The notes beneath the pieces are model-generated. The model did not search any database and had not been told where the DNA came from. It saw nothing but the letters and a program-made list of their open reading frames with translations. From Actinomadura rifamycini DSM 43936 (lineage in GTDB: Bacteria > Actinomycetota > Actinomycetes > Streptosporangiales > Streptosporangiaceae), in contig NZ_AULB01000016.1 of NCBI RefSeq assembly GCF_000425065.1, positions 124,001 to 188,000 on the forward strand: DNA of 64,000 nucleotides, read 5' to 3'. Numbering within the stretch: the stretch's first letter is position 1; each line of letters begins with the position of its first letter. A program made the position numbers and the translations under genes. Shown in pieces: positions 1 to 8,588 of the stretch.

Positions 1-635
1 GTCCACGCCTCGATGAGGTTGTCGTCGAGCACCTGGGTGGCGCCGACGATCGCGATCTTGTTGCCCTTCACCGTCGTCCGGTACGGCTTGTACGCCTCGG
101 CGGCGTTCATCCCGATCCCCACGGTGGGGAAGCGGCTCTTCTTGATCGCCGCCATGGAGTCGCGCAGCCCGGACACCCCGTAGTCCATGCCGTGGTTGTT
201 CGCCATGGACGTCACGTCCACCCCGGCGGCCTTCAGCGCGGTGAACGCCGAGGCGGGGGCGCGGAACGCGTACGTCTTCGGGGCCTTCGTCCCGCCCTCG
301 GTGATCGCCGTCTCCAGGTTCACCATCGCGAGGTCGGCCTTGCGGAGGGTCGCCGCGGTCGGCCCGAACGCCGTCTTCGGCTTCGCGAGGCGGGGGCGGA
401 GCTGGGCCTCGAAGTTGCTGTCGCCCGCGAACGCCAGCACGATCGGCTCCTTCGCCGGTTCGGACGGGCTCGGCGGCGGGGCGGGCGGCGTCGAGCCCGC
501 CGGGGAGGTGGCGCCCGCGGCCGGGGGCGTGTCGCCGCCCGTCAGCCCGCACGCCGCCGAGGCGAGGAGCATCCCGCCGGCCGCGGCCGCCGCCGCGATC
601 CTGCTCCGCCGCATGTTCCCGCGCACCTTGTTCAT
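1..635 (-). CDS. CapA-family lipoprotein, N-terminal part
   Basis: This is the N-terminal ~211 residues of a CapA/PgsA-type metallophosphatase-like protein (poly-gamma-glutamate capsule family); the rest lies left of the window. The ATG at 635 follows a GGAGG seven bases upstream. A basic N-terminus and hydrophobic stretch end in LLASAAC, a plausible lipobox, so it is probably an anchored surface lipoprotein. A Pro/Ala/Ser-rich linker follows. Family motifs seen are FAGDSNF, MVNLE and MANNHGMDYG, which supply metal and phosphate ligands in the calcineurin-like fold. The substrate is unknown: many actinobacterial CapA proteins have no capsule context, and none is visible here. It is divergent from the Fur-type gene at 837. 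Confidence 0.85.
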   Translation of the reverse strand, partial: MNKVRGNMRRSRIAAAAAAGGMLLASAACGLTGGDTPPAAGATSPAGSTPPAPPPSPSEPAKEPIVLAFAGDSNFEAQLRPRLAKPKTAFGPTAATLRKADLAMVNLETAITEGGTKAPKTYAFRAPASAFTALKAAGVDVTSMANNHGMDYGVSGLRDSMAAIKKSRFPTVGIGMNAAEAYKPYRTTVKGNKIAIVGATQVLDDNLIEAW

Positions 636-788
636 GGACCGGCCTCCGCTCGGGCTCCCGTGACGGGACGAGCATGCCATGCGGCCGGCAGTGCGATGCC
701 CCGCGACCTGCGGTTTCGACGAAAAGGTGATGCAGGTGAGACAACGCCCACACATCGTCGCGCGACCGCGGCCCCACTAAGCCTGTAC

Positions 789-812
789 GATTCGTTTTCT
801 TGAATCATTCGT
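789..812. promoter_or_regulatory. AT-rich imperfect palindrome before the Fur/PerR gene
   Basis: An unusually AT-rich stretch with partial dyad symmetry (CGATTCG ... GAATCATTCG) lies just before the regulator start at 837. Fur/PerR-type regulators next to catalases usually repress their own operon from such a site. The operator role is inference and the symmetry is weak. Confidence 0.3.
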
Positions 813-836
813 GTTTGTGAGGGTACGTTGGGACGC

Positions 837-1271
837 ATGACCGCCACCGAGACGCCGAACGCCGCCGCCGAGCTGCGCGGCGCCGGGCTGCGCGTGACGG
901 CGGCCCGGGTCGCGATCCTGGAGACCGTCCGCGCCGGGAACCACCTCGGCGTCGACGCCGTCGCCGCAGGGGTCCGCGAGCGCGTGGGCCGCGTCTCGCT
1001 GCAGGCCGTCTACGAGGCCCTGCACGCGATGACCGCGGCCGGGCTGGTGCGCCGGATCGAGCCGGCCGGCAGCCCCGCCCGGTTCGAGGGCCGCATCGGC
1101 GACAACCACCACCACCTCGTCTGCCGCCGGTGCGGCACCGTCCGGGACGTCGACTGCGCCGTGGGGCACCCGCCCTGCCTGGAGCCCGTCGACGACTCCG
1201 GATTCCTCGTCGACGAGGCGGACGTCACGTTCTGGGGCCTGTGCCCCGCCTGCCGACCCGGCCCCCGGTGA
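837..1271 (+). CDS. Fur/PerR-family regulator (CatR/FurA-like)
   Basis: A 144-residue Fur-superfamily metalloregulator. An N-terminal winged helix (about residues 12-75, with LRVTAARVAILETV and SLQAVYEAL) is followed by the dimerisation and metal domain. HHH at 91-93 and two CxxC pairs (C96/C99 and C136/C139) provide a regulatory histidine cluster and a structural Zn site. It sits 74 bp upstream of a monofunctional catalase. In Streptomyces that arrangement is the peroxide sensor CatR controlling catA; the mycobacterial analogue is furA-katG. I infer a peroxide-sensing repressor of the operon. I chose the ATG at 837; a TTG at 828, closer to a GAGGG, would add three residues. Confidence 0.85.
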   Translation: MTATETPNAAAELRGAGLRVTAARVAILETVRAGNHLGVDAVAAGVRERVGRVSLQAVYEALHAMTAAGLVRRIEPAGSPARFEGRIGDNHHHLVCRRCGTVRDVDCAVGHPPCLEPVDDSGFLVDEADVTFWGLCPACRPGPR

Positions 1272-1345
1272 GCACGACTTCCCACGCCACGACGCACCAG
1301 AACAGCACGCAACAGAGCAGCACGCACCAGAGAGGAACCGCGCCC

Positions 1346-2791
1346 ATGTCCGAGAGGCCGACCACCACCACCGACGCCGGGATCCCCGCGCCCAGCGACG
1401 CGCACTCCCAGTCCGTCGGCCCGAACGGCCCCCTGCTGCTGCAGGACCACTACCTCATCCAGAAGATGGCGCACTTCAACCGCGAGCGCGTCCCCGAGCG
1501 CGTCGTCCATGCGAAGGGCGGCGGCGCGTACGGCGTTCTGGAGATCACCGAGGACGTCAGCCAGTTCACCCGCGCCAAGCTCTTCCAGAAGGGCGCCCGC
1601 ACCGAGTCGCTGGTGCGGTTCAGCTCCGTCGCGGGCGAGCTCGGCTCGGCCGACGCGGGCCGCGACCCGCGCGGCTTCTCGATCAAGTTCTACACCGAGG
1701 AGGGCAACTACGACCTCGTCGGCAACAACACCCCGGTCTTCTTCATCCGGGACCCGCAGAAGTTCTCCGACTTCATCCACTCGCAGAAGCGCCGCGCCGA
1801 CAACCACCTGCGCGACAACAACATGCAGTGGGACTTCTGGACGCTCTCGCCCGAGTCGGCGCACCAGGTGTCCTGGCTGATGACCGACCGCGGGACGCCC
1901 GCGTCGTGGCGGCACATGAACGGGTACGGCTCGCACACGTTCCTCTGGTACAACGCCGCCGGTGAGAAGTTCTGGGTGAAGTACCACTTCAAGACCGACC
2001 AGGGCATCAAGAACTTCACCGCCGAAGAGGCCGACGCCCAGGACCCGGACGTCCACATCCGCGACCTGTACACCGCGATCCAGCGCGGCGACCACCCGTC
2101 CTGGACGGTGCAGGTGCAGATCATGCCGTTCGAGGACGCGGCCGACTACCGGTTCAACCCGTTCGACCTCACCAAGGTGTGGCCGCACGGCGACTACCCG
2201 CTGATCACCATCGGGAAGTGGACGCTGAACCGGAACCCGGAGAACTACTTCGCCGAGATCGAGCAGGCCGCGTTCGAGCCCGCCAACTTCGTCCCCGGCA
2301 TCGGCCCGTCCCCCGACAAGATGCTGCAGGGCCGGCTGTTCTCCTACCCGGACGCCCACCGCTACCGGATCGGCGCGAACTACCTGCACCTTCCGGTGAA
2401 CCGCCCGCACTCGCCCGTCCACAGCTACAACAAGGACGGCGCGATGGCGTTCTACAACTCCGGCGACCCGGTGTACGCGCCGAACTCGGTCGGCGGGCCG
2501 CAGGCGGACCCGGAGCTGTGGAAGGGCGAGAGCTACGAGGTCGCGGGCGAGATCGTCCGCAGCGCCTACCGGCTGCACAGCGAGGACGACGACTTCGTGC
2601 AGCCGCGCGCCCTGTGGGAGAAGGTCCTCGGGGAGACCGACCGCGACCACATGGTGCACAACATCCTCCTGCACGCGAACGCGCCGGAGGTCACGGGCGA
2701 CATGAAGAAGCGCGTGGTCGAGTACTGGCGCAACGTCCAGAAGAACCTGGGCGACCGCGTCGCGCAGGGCCTCGGCGTCAACGGCTCCTGA
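1346..2791 (+). CDS. katA: monofunctional haem catalase
   Basis: A 481-residue small-subunit (clade 3-like) catalase that converts hydrogen peroxide to water and oxygen in the cytoplasm. The distal histidine lies in ERVVHAKGGGAYG (H55), the active-site asparagine in DLVGNNTPVFFIRD (about N127-N128), and the proximal haem tyrosine in RLFSYPDAHRYRIG (Y334). Length is normal for clade 3, with no C-terminal flavodoxin-like domain. The ATG at 1346 follows AGAGGAA. It is probably co-transcribed with the Fur/PerR gene upstream and ends at a strong hairpin at 2813-2838. Confidence 0.96.
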   Translation: MSERPTTTTDAGIPAPSDAHSQSVGPNGPLLLQDHYLIQKMAHFNRERVPERVVHAKGGGAYGVLEITEDVSQFTRAKLFQKGARTESLVRFSSVAGELGSADAGRDPRGFSIKFYTEEGNYDLVGNNTPVFFIRDPQKFSDFIHSQKRRADNHLRDNNMQWDFWTLSPESAHQVSWLMTDRGTPASWRHMNGYGSHTFLWYNAAGEKFWVKYHFKTDQGIKNFTAEEADAQDPDVHIRDLYTAIQRGDHPSWTVQVQIMPFEDAADYRFNPFDLTKVWPHGDYPLITIGKWTLNRNPENYFAEIEQAAFEPANFVPGIGPSPDKMLQGRLFSYPDAHRYRIGANYLHLPVNRPHSPVHSYNKDGAMAFYNSGDPVYAPNSVGGPQADPELWKGESYEVAGEIVRSAYRLHSEDDDFVQPRALWEKVLGETDRDHMVHNILLHANAPEVTGDMKKRVVEYWRNVQKNLGDRVAQGLGVNGS

Positions 2792-2812
2792 CCCTTCCCG
2801 GACAGTGAGCCA

Positions 2813-2845
2813 GGGGCGGCCCCGTTCGGGGCCGCCCCTTTCCTT
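2813..2845. terminator. bidirectional terminator between catalase and CU044_5270-type gene
   Basis: A perfect 11-bp stem, GGGGCGGCCCC / GGGGCCGCCCC, with a GTTC loop is followed by TTTCCTT. It lies 21 bp after the catalase stop and 6-13 bp before the convergent gene's stop, so it can serve both. Confidence 0.8.
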
Positions 2846-2851
2846 GCCCTG

Positions 2852-3841
2852 CTATTCCGGGATCTGCCCGGCCCGGTCGGTCACCGCCGTGCGGAGCTCG
2901 GCCGACGCGTAGAGCACCTCGCCGGGCTCGCCGGGCGCGTCCTCCGGGCGCCGGGTGCTCGCCGTGCCGACGACCTGGCGCTCGCCGAGGAACGCGTACG
3001 TCCCGGCGTCGAAGATGAGCTCGTGCCGGACGCCCCGCCACGTCACCCCCACGGCGACGCCCGTCCGTCCGGCCGGGTCCGTCACGCCGCGGGCCACGGT
3101 GACACCGGGGATCCGGGCCGCCGCCGCGAAGAGCACCGACAGCGTCTCCGGCGGGACGTAGCGCTCCCGGATCGTGTCCCCGACCGTGACGAACGCCTGG
3201 ACGTCCGGCGGGTTGTCGCCGTCGGAGTTCCGGTAGAGCCAGCGGCGCATCTCCGCGGCGTCGGACGGCAGGCCGCGCACCCGGACGTCCCGGTTGCCGC
3301 AGTCCGCCGGCGGGTTCGCGAGGTCGACCGGAACGGGCCGCCCGGCGGCGCCCGCCGCGGTCTCCCGCTCCTGCCACGCCTCGTTGCCCTCGCACACCCA
3401 CATGCCGTCCTCGGTCTCGGAGTTGCGGACCAGCCCGGCGCTGCGGGTGTCGACCGGGAACCACGCGCGCCGCAGCTCGGTCGTCCCGTCCTGGTACTGC
3501 TTCGACTCGAAGTAGAAGAACTGGTCGGGACGCGGGTGCAGGACGGGCCCGGCGGCGGCGGCGCGGGACGCCCGGTTCAGGACGTCCACCGCCGCGGCGT
3601 TCGCCATGGGGGGCGGGCCGGACGGCCCGGGCCGCGGGCCGGTCCCGGGCGCGACGGCGATCGCGAGGGCCGTCCCGAAGGCCAGCCCGAGCGCCGCGAC
3701 CGCGGTGGCGGCGGCGCGGGCGCGGGACGCGCGGCGCGGTGCGGCGGCCGGCGGGGCCAGCTCGGTCAGCAGGTGCGCGCGGCGCAGCTCGTGCCGGTCG
3801 GGCGGCAGGTCGCGGCGCGGCGGCGGTGCGAGGTCGGTCAT
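2852..3841 (-). CDS. CU044_5270-type membrane protein, sigma-factor partner
   Basis: A 329-residue protein of the actinobacterial CU044_5270 type. It has a ~45-residue cytoplasmic N-terminus rich in Arg/Pro/Ala, one membrane segment (about residues 46-66, ATAVAALGLAFGTALAIAV), and a large extracytoplasmic domain with the recognisable FFYFESKQY and MWVCEGNEAW stretches. The ATG at 3841 overlaps the sigma gene's stop (ATGA), behind GGAGG, so the pair is translationally coupled. I infer that it modulates the ECF sigma factor across the membrane. No zinc-binding anti-sigma motif (HxxxCxxC) is visible. Confidence 0.8.
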   Translation of the reverse strand: MTDLAPPPRRDLPPDRHELRRAHLLTELAPPAAAPRRASRARAAATAVAALGLAFGTALAIAVAPGTGPRPGPSGPPPMANAAAVDVLNRASRAAAAGPVLHPRPDQFFYFESKQYQDGTTELRRAWFPVDTRSAGLVRNSETEDGMWVCEGNEAWQERETAAGAAGRPVPVDLANPPADCGNRDVRVRGLPSDAAEMRRWLYRNSDGDNPPDVQAFVTVGDTIRERYVPPETLSVLFAAAARIPGVTVARGVTDPAGRTGVAVGVTWRGVRHELIFDAGTYAFLGERQVVGTASTRRPEDAPGEPGEVLYASAELRTAVTDRAGQIPE

Positions 3842-4473
3842 GTGGCCTCCTCCGGAAGGCTGCGGACGGACGGCTCTCCCGCACCGCCCCCGGGGCCCGG
3901 CGGGTCCGGCGGGGCCGGCGGGGCCGGGGCGTCGGCGCGGAGCCGCGCCCGCGCCCGCGCCAGCCGGGACCGGACGGTGCCGACCGGGACGCCCAGCGCC
4001 GTCGCGGCCTCCGCGTAGTCGAGCCCCTCCCACACGCAGAGCACGAGCACCTCCCGCTGCCCGCGGGGCAGCTTCCCGATCGCGCCCATGACCGCGCGCA
4101 TCCGGCGTTCGGCGTCCAGCCGCTCCGCCGCCGCGTCCGCGCCGTCGGGGGCCGCCGCGGGCGCGGGGACGCGCGCGAGGGCGTCCCGGTGCCGCCGCAG
4201 GCTCCGCCGGTGGTTGCGCAGCACGTTCGTCGCCACGCCGTACAGCCAGGGCAGCAGCGAGCCGGACGGCGCGTCCACCTGCGCGCGGCGGCGCCAGGTC
4301 TCCAGGAAGACGACGGAGGTCAGGTCCTCCGCCTCCGACCAGCTCGCCGTCCGGCGGAAGCAGTAGTTGTAGACGGTGCGCGCGTGCCGGTCGAACAGCG
4401 CCGCGAAGGCGTGCTCGTCCCCGTCGCGGGCGCGCCGCCACAGCTCGGCGTCCGTGGGGGTGTGCGGGTTCAT
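3838..4473 (-). CDS. ECF sigma factor
   Basis: An extracytoplasmic-function sigma-70. Region 2 (about residues 8-75) has DAELWRRARDGDEHAF, TVYNYCFRRTASWSEAEDLTSVVFLETWRR and LPWLYGVATNVLRNHRR. Region 4 follows (LPRGQREVLVLCVWEGLDYAEAATALGVP, then VGTVRSRLARARARLR). A Pro-rich tail follows. It directs RNA polymerase to a stress regulon that probably includes itself. I chose the ATG at 4473 because an ECF-like -35 (GGAACC) lies upstream of it; an in-frame ATG at 4515 would add 14 residues. Neither start has a convincing ribosome site. It is coupled by ATGA to the membrane partner. Confidence 0.88.
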   Translation of the reverse strand: MNPHTPTDAELWRRARDGDEHAFAALFDRHARTVYNYCFRRTASWSEAEDLTSVVFLETWRRRAQVDAPSGSLLPWLYGVATNVLRNHRRSLRRHRDALARVPAPAAAPDGADAAAERLDAERRMRAVMGAIGKLPRGQREVLVLCVWEGLDYAEAATALGVPVGTVRSRLARARARLRADAPAPPAPPDPPGPGGGAGEPSVRSLPEEAT

Positions 4474-4598
4474 AACCGTGTTGTGTCCGCTCACCGATCG
4501 GGGTTCCGGGGACATCGATTACATCCCGAGTCATGGCGCTCCGCCCGAACACGCGGCATCATGAGAAACCGATTCCGGTTCGGTTAGGGGATGTCCCG

Positions 4599-6833
4599 AT
4601 GGGCGACCGCACGGCTTTCCGCACCTGTCCGCTCTGCGAGGCCCTCTGCGGTCTCGAGCTCACCCTGGACGGCTCGGGCCGCGTCACCCGCGTCCGCGGC
4701 GACGAGCACGACCCGTTCAGCAAGGGGTTCATCTGCCCCAAGGGCGCCACCCTCGGCAGCCTCGACGGCGACCCCGACCGGCTCGCGGAACCGCTCGTCC
4801 GCAAGGGGTCCGAGCACGTCGCGGTGAGCTGGGACGAGGCGTTCGAGGCGGTCCGCGCCGGGCTCGCCGAGGTGGTCGAGCGGCACGGCCGCGACGCCGT
4901 CGCGGTCTACTTCGGGAACCCGACGGCCCACTCGGTCGCCGGGCCGCTGTACGTCGGCGCGCTCGTCAAGGCCCTCGGCACGCGGAACCTCTACTCGGCG
5001 AGCACCGCCGACCAGATGCCGAAGCACGTCTCCTGCGGCCACCTGTTCGGCGACCCCCTCGCGATCCCCGTGCCCGACCTCGACCGCACCGACCACCTGC
5101 TGATGCTGGGCGCGAACCCCCTCGAATCGAACGGGAGCATCTGCTCGGCGCCCGACTTCCCCGGCCGCCTCAAGGCGATCAGGGCGCGCGGCGGCAAGGT
5201 CACCGTCGTCGACCCGCGCCGCACCCGGACGGCCGCGCTCGCCGACGAGCACCTGTTCATCCGCCCCGGCACCGACGCGTTCTTCCTCATCGCGCTCGTC
5301 CACACCCTGTTCGCCGAGGACCTCGTGACCGGCCTCCCGGACGGCCCGGACGGCCCCCGCGTCAACGGCCTCGACGACCTGCGCGCCCTCGCCGCCGACT
5401 TCGCGCCCGAACGGGTCGCGGACGCCACCGGCGTCCCCGCCGACACCGTCCGGCGGACCGCCCGCGAGCTGGCCGCCGCGCCGCGCGCCGCCGTCTACGG
5501 GCGCATGGGCACCACCACGCAGGCGTTCGGGACGCTGAACAGCTGGCTCGTCGACGCCCTCAACGTCCTCACCGGCAACCTCGACCGCCCCGGCGGCGCG
5601 ATGTTCCCGAAGGCCGCGCACGTCCCCGCGTACCGGCGGCGCAAGCCGTTCACGACCGGGCGGTGGCGCAGCCGCGTCCACGGCCTGCCCGAGGTGAACG
5701 GCGAACTGCCGATCGCCACGCTCGCCGACGAGATCGACACGCCCGGCGAGGGCCGGGTGCGGGCGCTGGTGACGATCGGCGGGAACCCGGCGCTGTCCGC
5801 GCCGAACTCCGCGCGGCTCGACCGCGCGTTCGCCGACCTCGAGTTCATGGTGTCGGTCGACCCGTACCTGAACGAGACGACCCGGCACGCGAGCGTCGTC
5901 CTGCCGCCGCCCCGGCCCGTCCAGACGCCGCACTACGACATCTCGCTCGCCGCGCTCGCCGTCCGGAACTACGCCCGCTACTCGCCGCCCGCGGTGCCGC
6001 TGGACGGGCGGCCGAGCGAGGCGGAGATCATCGGGCGGCTCGCGCTGCTCGCGTCCGGGGCGGACGGCGACGTCGCCGCCCTCGACGACGCGGTCATCGC
6101 GTCGACGCTGGCGAAGGCCGCCGCGCACCCGGGGTCGCCGGTGCGCGGCCGCGACCCCGAGGAGATGCGGGCGATGCTCGCCGGCTCCGGCACCCCGACC
6201 GAGCGGCGGCTGGACATGATGCTGCGGCTCGGCCCGTACGGCGACGCGTTCGGCGCCGTCCCCGGCGGCCTCACCCTCGACCGGCTGCGCACCGACCACC
6301 CGCACGGCATCGACCTCGGCGCCCTCGAACCCCGCCTCGGCGAGGTGCTGTGCACGGAATCCGGGCGGGTCGAGCTGTGCCCGCCGCCGCTCGCCGCCGA
6401 CGTCGACCGGCTCCGCGCCGCGCTGGACGGCGGACCGCACACCGGCACCGTCCTGATCGGCCGCCGCCACCTGCGGTCCAACAACAGCTGGCTGCACAAC
6501 GTCCCCGAACTGGTCCGCGGCTCCAACACCTGCACGCTGCACCTGCACCCGGACGACGCCGCCCGGCTCGGCGTCGCCGCGGGCGACGGCGTCCGGGTGA
6601 CGTCGCGGGCGGGCTCGGTCGAGGCGGTCGCCGAACCGACCGACACGATCATGCCGGGCGTCGTCAGCCTCCCGCACGGCTGGGGCCACGACCGTCCCGG
6701 CACCCGGACGGGCGTCGCGCGGCGGAACCCGGGCGTCAACGTCAACGCCGTCACCGACGAGCGGGAGATCGACCCGCCGTCGGGCACCGCGGTGCTCAAC
6801 GGCGTGCCGGTCACGCTGGAGCGCGTCGGCTGA
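4599..6833 (+). CDS. stand-alone molybdopterin oxidoreductase
   Basis: A 744-residue molybdopterin-dependent oxidoreductase of the formate dehydrogenase/nitrate reductase superfamily. The N-terminus carries a [4Fe-4S] site (C10, C13, C17, C46 in CPLCEALC ... ICPKG), then the molybdopterin guanine dinucleotide domains (MLGANPLESNG, VTVVDPRRTRTA, ALVTIGGNPALS). The C-terminal dinucleotide-binding domain starts near RRHLRSNNSWLHN. No twin-arginine signal or electron-transfer partner gene is present, so it is predicted to be cytoplasmic with unknown substrate. The ATG at 4599 follows AGGGGA by seven bases; an ATG at 4533 has no ribosome site. It is divergent from the sigma factor. Confidence 0.9.
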   Translation: MGDRTAFRTCPLCEALCGLELTLDGSGRVTRVRGDEHDPFSKGFICPKGATLGSLDGDPDRLAEPLVRKGSEHVAVSWDEAFEAVRAGLAEVVERHGRDAVAVYFGNPTAHSVAGPLYVGALVKALGTRNLYSASTADQMPKHVSCGHLFGDPLAIPVPDLDRTDHLLMLGANPLESNGSICSAPDFPGRLKAIRARGGKVTVVDPRRTRTAALADEHLFIRPGTDAFFLIALVHTLFAEDLVTGLPDGPDGPRVNGLDDLRALAADFAPERVADATGVPADTVRRTARELAAAPRAAVYGRMGTTTQAFGTLNSWLVDALNVLTGNLDRPGGAMFPKAAHVPAYRRRKPFTTGRWRSRVHGLPEVNGELPIATLADEIDTPGEGRVRALVTIGGNPALSAPNSARLDRAFADLEFMVSVDPYLNETTRHASVVLPPPRPVQTPHYDISLAALAVRNYARYSPPAVPLDGRPSEAEIIGRLALLASGADGDVAALDDAVIASTLAKAAAHPGSPVRGRDPEEMRAMLAGSGTPTERRLDMMLRLGPYGDAFGAVPGGLTLDRLRTDHPHGIDLGALEPRLGEVLCTESGRVELCPPPLAADVDRLRAALDGGPHTGTVLIGRRHLRSNNSWLHNVPELVRGSNTCTLHLHPDDAARLGVAAGDGVRVTSRAGSVEAVAEPTDTIMPGVVSLPHGWGHDRPGTRTGVARRNPGVNVNAVTDEREIDPPSGTAVLNGVPVTLERVG

Positions 6834-6857
6834 CCCCCGCCGGGCGGGCGCCCGGGC

Positions 6858-7646
6858 TCAGGACGACGGCCGCCCGCCCTCCGTACCCTCCGTGCCCTCG
6901 GCGCCGGGGTCGGCGCCGGCCGAGGCGGTCCTCTCCGTGTTGACGTAGAGGACCTCGCGGGCCTGCTCGGCGGCGCGGAGGATGCTCTCGCCGACGAAGT
7001 CGACGAACCGGGCGATGCTCTCCAGCCGGGCGGCGGCGGGGGTGTCGGGGCCGAGGACGGGCGGCCCCTGCCGCGCGACCTCCACGAGCGCCATGAGGGA
7101 CCGCGCGCTGCCGACCATCGACTGGTACCAGATCTCGTCGTCGACGACGTAGCGCTCGCGGCGCCCCTCGTCCCGCGTGCGGCGGACGAGGTCCTGGCTC
7201 TCCAGGTACTTGACCGTCTTGGAGATGGACGCCGGGCTGACCTGCAGCCGCTCGACGAGTTCGGCGGCGGTGAGGCTGCCGGAATCGGTGGTGTAGAGGC
7301 AGACCAGCACCCGGGCCATCATCTTGTTGGACAGGCCCGACGCCATGAGGACGTCGGTGAACCTCTCCTCGTACTCCCGCAGGGCCTCCGCGTCGCGCCC
7401 GTCCGCCCGCGCGGCCGTCCCGGTCCCCCTGCTCGCGGCGGGCCTGCGCTGCCGGGCGCGGCGCTCGGTCGCGCGGTGGGCCAGGTCGGCGCGGTACCCG
7501 GCGGGCCCGCCGTTGCGCATCACCTCGCGCGTGATCGTGGAGGTGGGCCGGTCGAGCCGGCGGGCGATCTCGGCGTAGGCGAGGCCGTCGGCCAGCCCGA
7601 GCGCGATCTGCTGGCGGTCCTGCTGGGTGAGCCTGCCTCCCGGCAT
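6858..7646 (-). CDS. IS30-type HTH plus GbsR/MarR-like regulator
   Basis: A 262-residue regulator with two DNA-binding modules. Residues 1-65 (RLTQQDRQQIALGL, AEIARRLDRPTSTITREV, NGGPAGYRA) match the HTH_38 module that starts IS30-family transposases. Residues about 100-240 are a GbsR/MarR-type winged helix (LTAAELVERLQVSPASISKTVKYL, SQDLVRRTRDEGRRERYVV). The catalytic DDE domain of IS30 is absent, so this is a domesticated HTH, not a transposase. The ATG at 7646 has an ideal AAGGAGG. It faces the DUF4097/ABC operon across a gap full of inverted repeats, so I infer autoregulation and control of that operon. Confidence 0.85.
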   Translation of the reverse strand: MPGGRLTQQDRQQIALGLADGLAYAEIARRLDRPTSTITREVMRNGGPAGYRADLAHRATERRARQRRPAASRGTGTAARADGRDAEALREYEERFTDVLMASGLSNKMMARVLVCLYTTDSGSLTAAELVERLQVSPASISKTVKYLESQDLVRRTRDEGRRERYVVDDEIWYQSMVGSARSLMALVEVARQGPPVLGPDTPAAARLESIARFVDFVGESILRAAEQAREVLYVNTERTASAGADPGAEGTEGTEGGRPSS

Positions 7647-7705
7647 CCGGCCTCCTTCGCGTCGTTCCGATGCCCTCACCCTAGCGTTCACCGACACCCT
7701 ATTGC

Positions 7706-7731
7706 AATGCAACGACGCTACACGTTGCATT
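7706..7731. promoter_or_regulatory. perfect 9-bp inverted repeat, candidate operator
   Basis: AATGCAACG (7706-7714) and CGTTGCATT (7723-7731) form a perfect dyad with an 8-bp spacer. The left arm overlaps an 11-bp palindrome, TTGCAATGCAA (7702-7712). It lies 60-85 bp upstream of the IS30-HTH regulator's start in a markedly AT-rich gap, as expected of that regulator's binding site. Confidence 0.6.
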
Positions 7732-7749
7732 CCGAACAGCAACCAACGC

Positions 7750-7765
7750 AACGAAATCTTTCGTT
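7750..7765. promoter_or_regulatory. second inverted repeat in the divergent gap
   Basis: AACGAAA-TC-TTTCGTT is a perfect 7-bp dyad sharing the AACG/CGTT ends of the first operator. It lies midway between the two divergent genes. Confidence 0.45.
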
Positions 7766-7820
7766 TGACCTGCGAAATCACTGTTTCAATGCAAAGATCT
7801 TGTTGCCAAGATGGTGAAGG

Positions 7821-7839
7821 CAACGTAGCTTTTGCGTTG
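7821..7839. promoter_or_regulatory. third CAACG/CGTTG dyad, near the DUF4097 gene
   Basis: CAACG (7821-7825) and CGTTG (7835-7839) form a dyad with a 9-bp spacer, 50-68 bp upstream of the ATG at 7889. Further half-sites are scattered nearby (GTTGCC at 7802, GCAACG at 7820). It could overlap the operon's promoter. Confidence 0.4.
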
Positions 7840-7888
7840 TCGGAAACAAGCAGCGAGCCGCAAGGCGAAGCCCCTGAAGGAGACAAGA

Positions 7889-8554
7889 ATGAACACGTTC
7901 CAGACCCCCGCCCCGATCGCGACCGTCGTCGACGTCCCGGCCGGGCGGGTGCAGATGATCGCCGCCGACCGGAGCGACACCCAGGTCGAGGTCCGCCCCG
8001 CCGACCCCGCCAAGGGGCGGGACGTGACGGCGGCCGAGCAGACCGCGGTCGAGTTCGCCGACGGCGTCCTGCGGGTGCGGGCCCCGGAGGCCGGGAACCG
8101 CTACTTCGGCCGGTCCGGGGCCGTGGAGATCACGGTGAAGCTCCCCGCCGGCTCGCGGGTCGAGGCCCGCGCCGCCGCCGCGGAGTTCCGGGCGGTGGGC
8201 CGGCTGGGCGAGGTCGCCTTCGACGGCGCGCACGGCCGGATCAAGATCGACGAGGCGGCGGGCGTGCGCCTCACCGCGCTCGACGGCGACGTCGAGGTCG
8301 TCCGGCTGGACGGCCCCGCGCAGATCAGCACCCAGCGCGGCGACATCCGCATCGCCGAGGCCACCGGCGGCGCGGTCACGCTGTCCACCCGGTCCGGCGA
8401 CATCTCGGTGGCCGCGGCCGCCGGCGTCTCGGCCGCCCTGGACGCCCGGACCGGCCGCGGCCGGGTCGGCAACGCCCTCAGGAACGACGGCACCGCCGCG
8501 CTCGAGATCCGCGCGACCACCGACCACGGCGACATCACCGCCCGCAGCCTCTGA
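7889..8554 (+). CDS. DUF4097-family beta-repeat protein
   Basis: A 221-residue soluble protein of the DUF4097 type (adhesin-like beta-strand repeats). Short repeated strands include VEVRPAD, VEITVKLPAGSRVEARAAAAEFRAVG, INDEAAG-like turns and GDIRIAEATGGAVTL, and the typical closing motif DHGDITARSL. No signal peptide or membrane segment is seen. The ATG at 7889 follows AAGGAG. It is first in an operon with a DrrAB-type ABC exporter (34-bp gap). Similar proteins often sit beside ABC exporters and antibiotic-responsive regulators, but their role is not established. Confidence 0.85.
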   Translation: MNTFQTPAPIATVVDVPAGRVQMIAADRSDTQVEVRPADPAKGRDVTAAEQTAVEFADGVLRVRAPEAGNRYFGRSGAVEITVKLPAGSRVEARAAAAEFRAVGRLGEVAFDGAHGRIKIDEAAGVRLTALDGDVEVVRLDGPAQISTQRGDIRIAEATGGAVTLSTRSGDISVAAAAGVSAALDARTGRGRVGNALRNDGTAALEIRATTDHGDITARSL

Positions 8555-8588
8555 CCCCCGACCGACCAGCACCCCGGAGGTGTCCCCC

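Noticed and set aside
1010..2674. Long open frame on the minus strand opposite the catalase gene
   Set aside because: Arg/Val-rich composition with no family motif; the mirror of a high-GC gene. The catalase frame has all catalytic motifs.
4584..6689. 701-codon minus-strand frame opposite the molybdopterin oxidoreductase
   Set aside because: Composition is Arg/Gly/Val-rich repeats with no domain; antisense shadow of the real gene.
6858..7646. IS30 transposase
   Set aside because: Only the HTH_38 module is present. No DDE catalytic domain and no terminal inverted repeats are seen, so it is a regulator.
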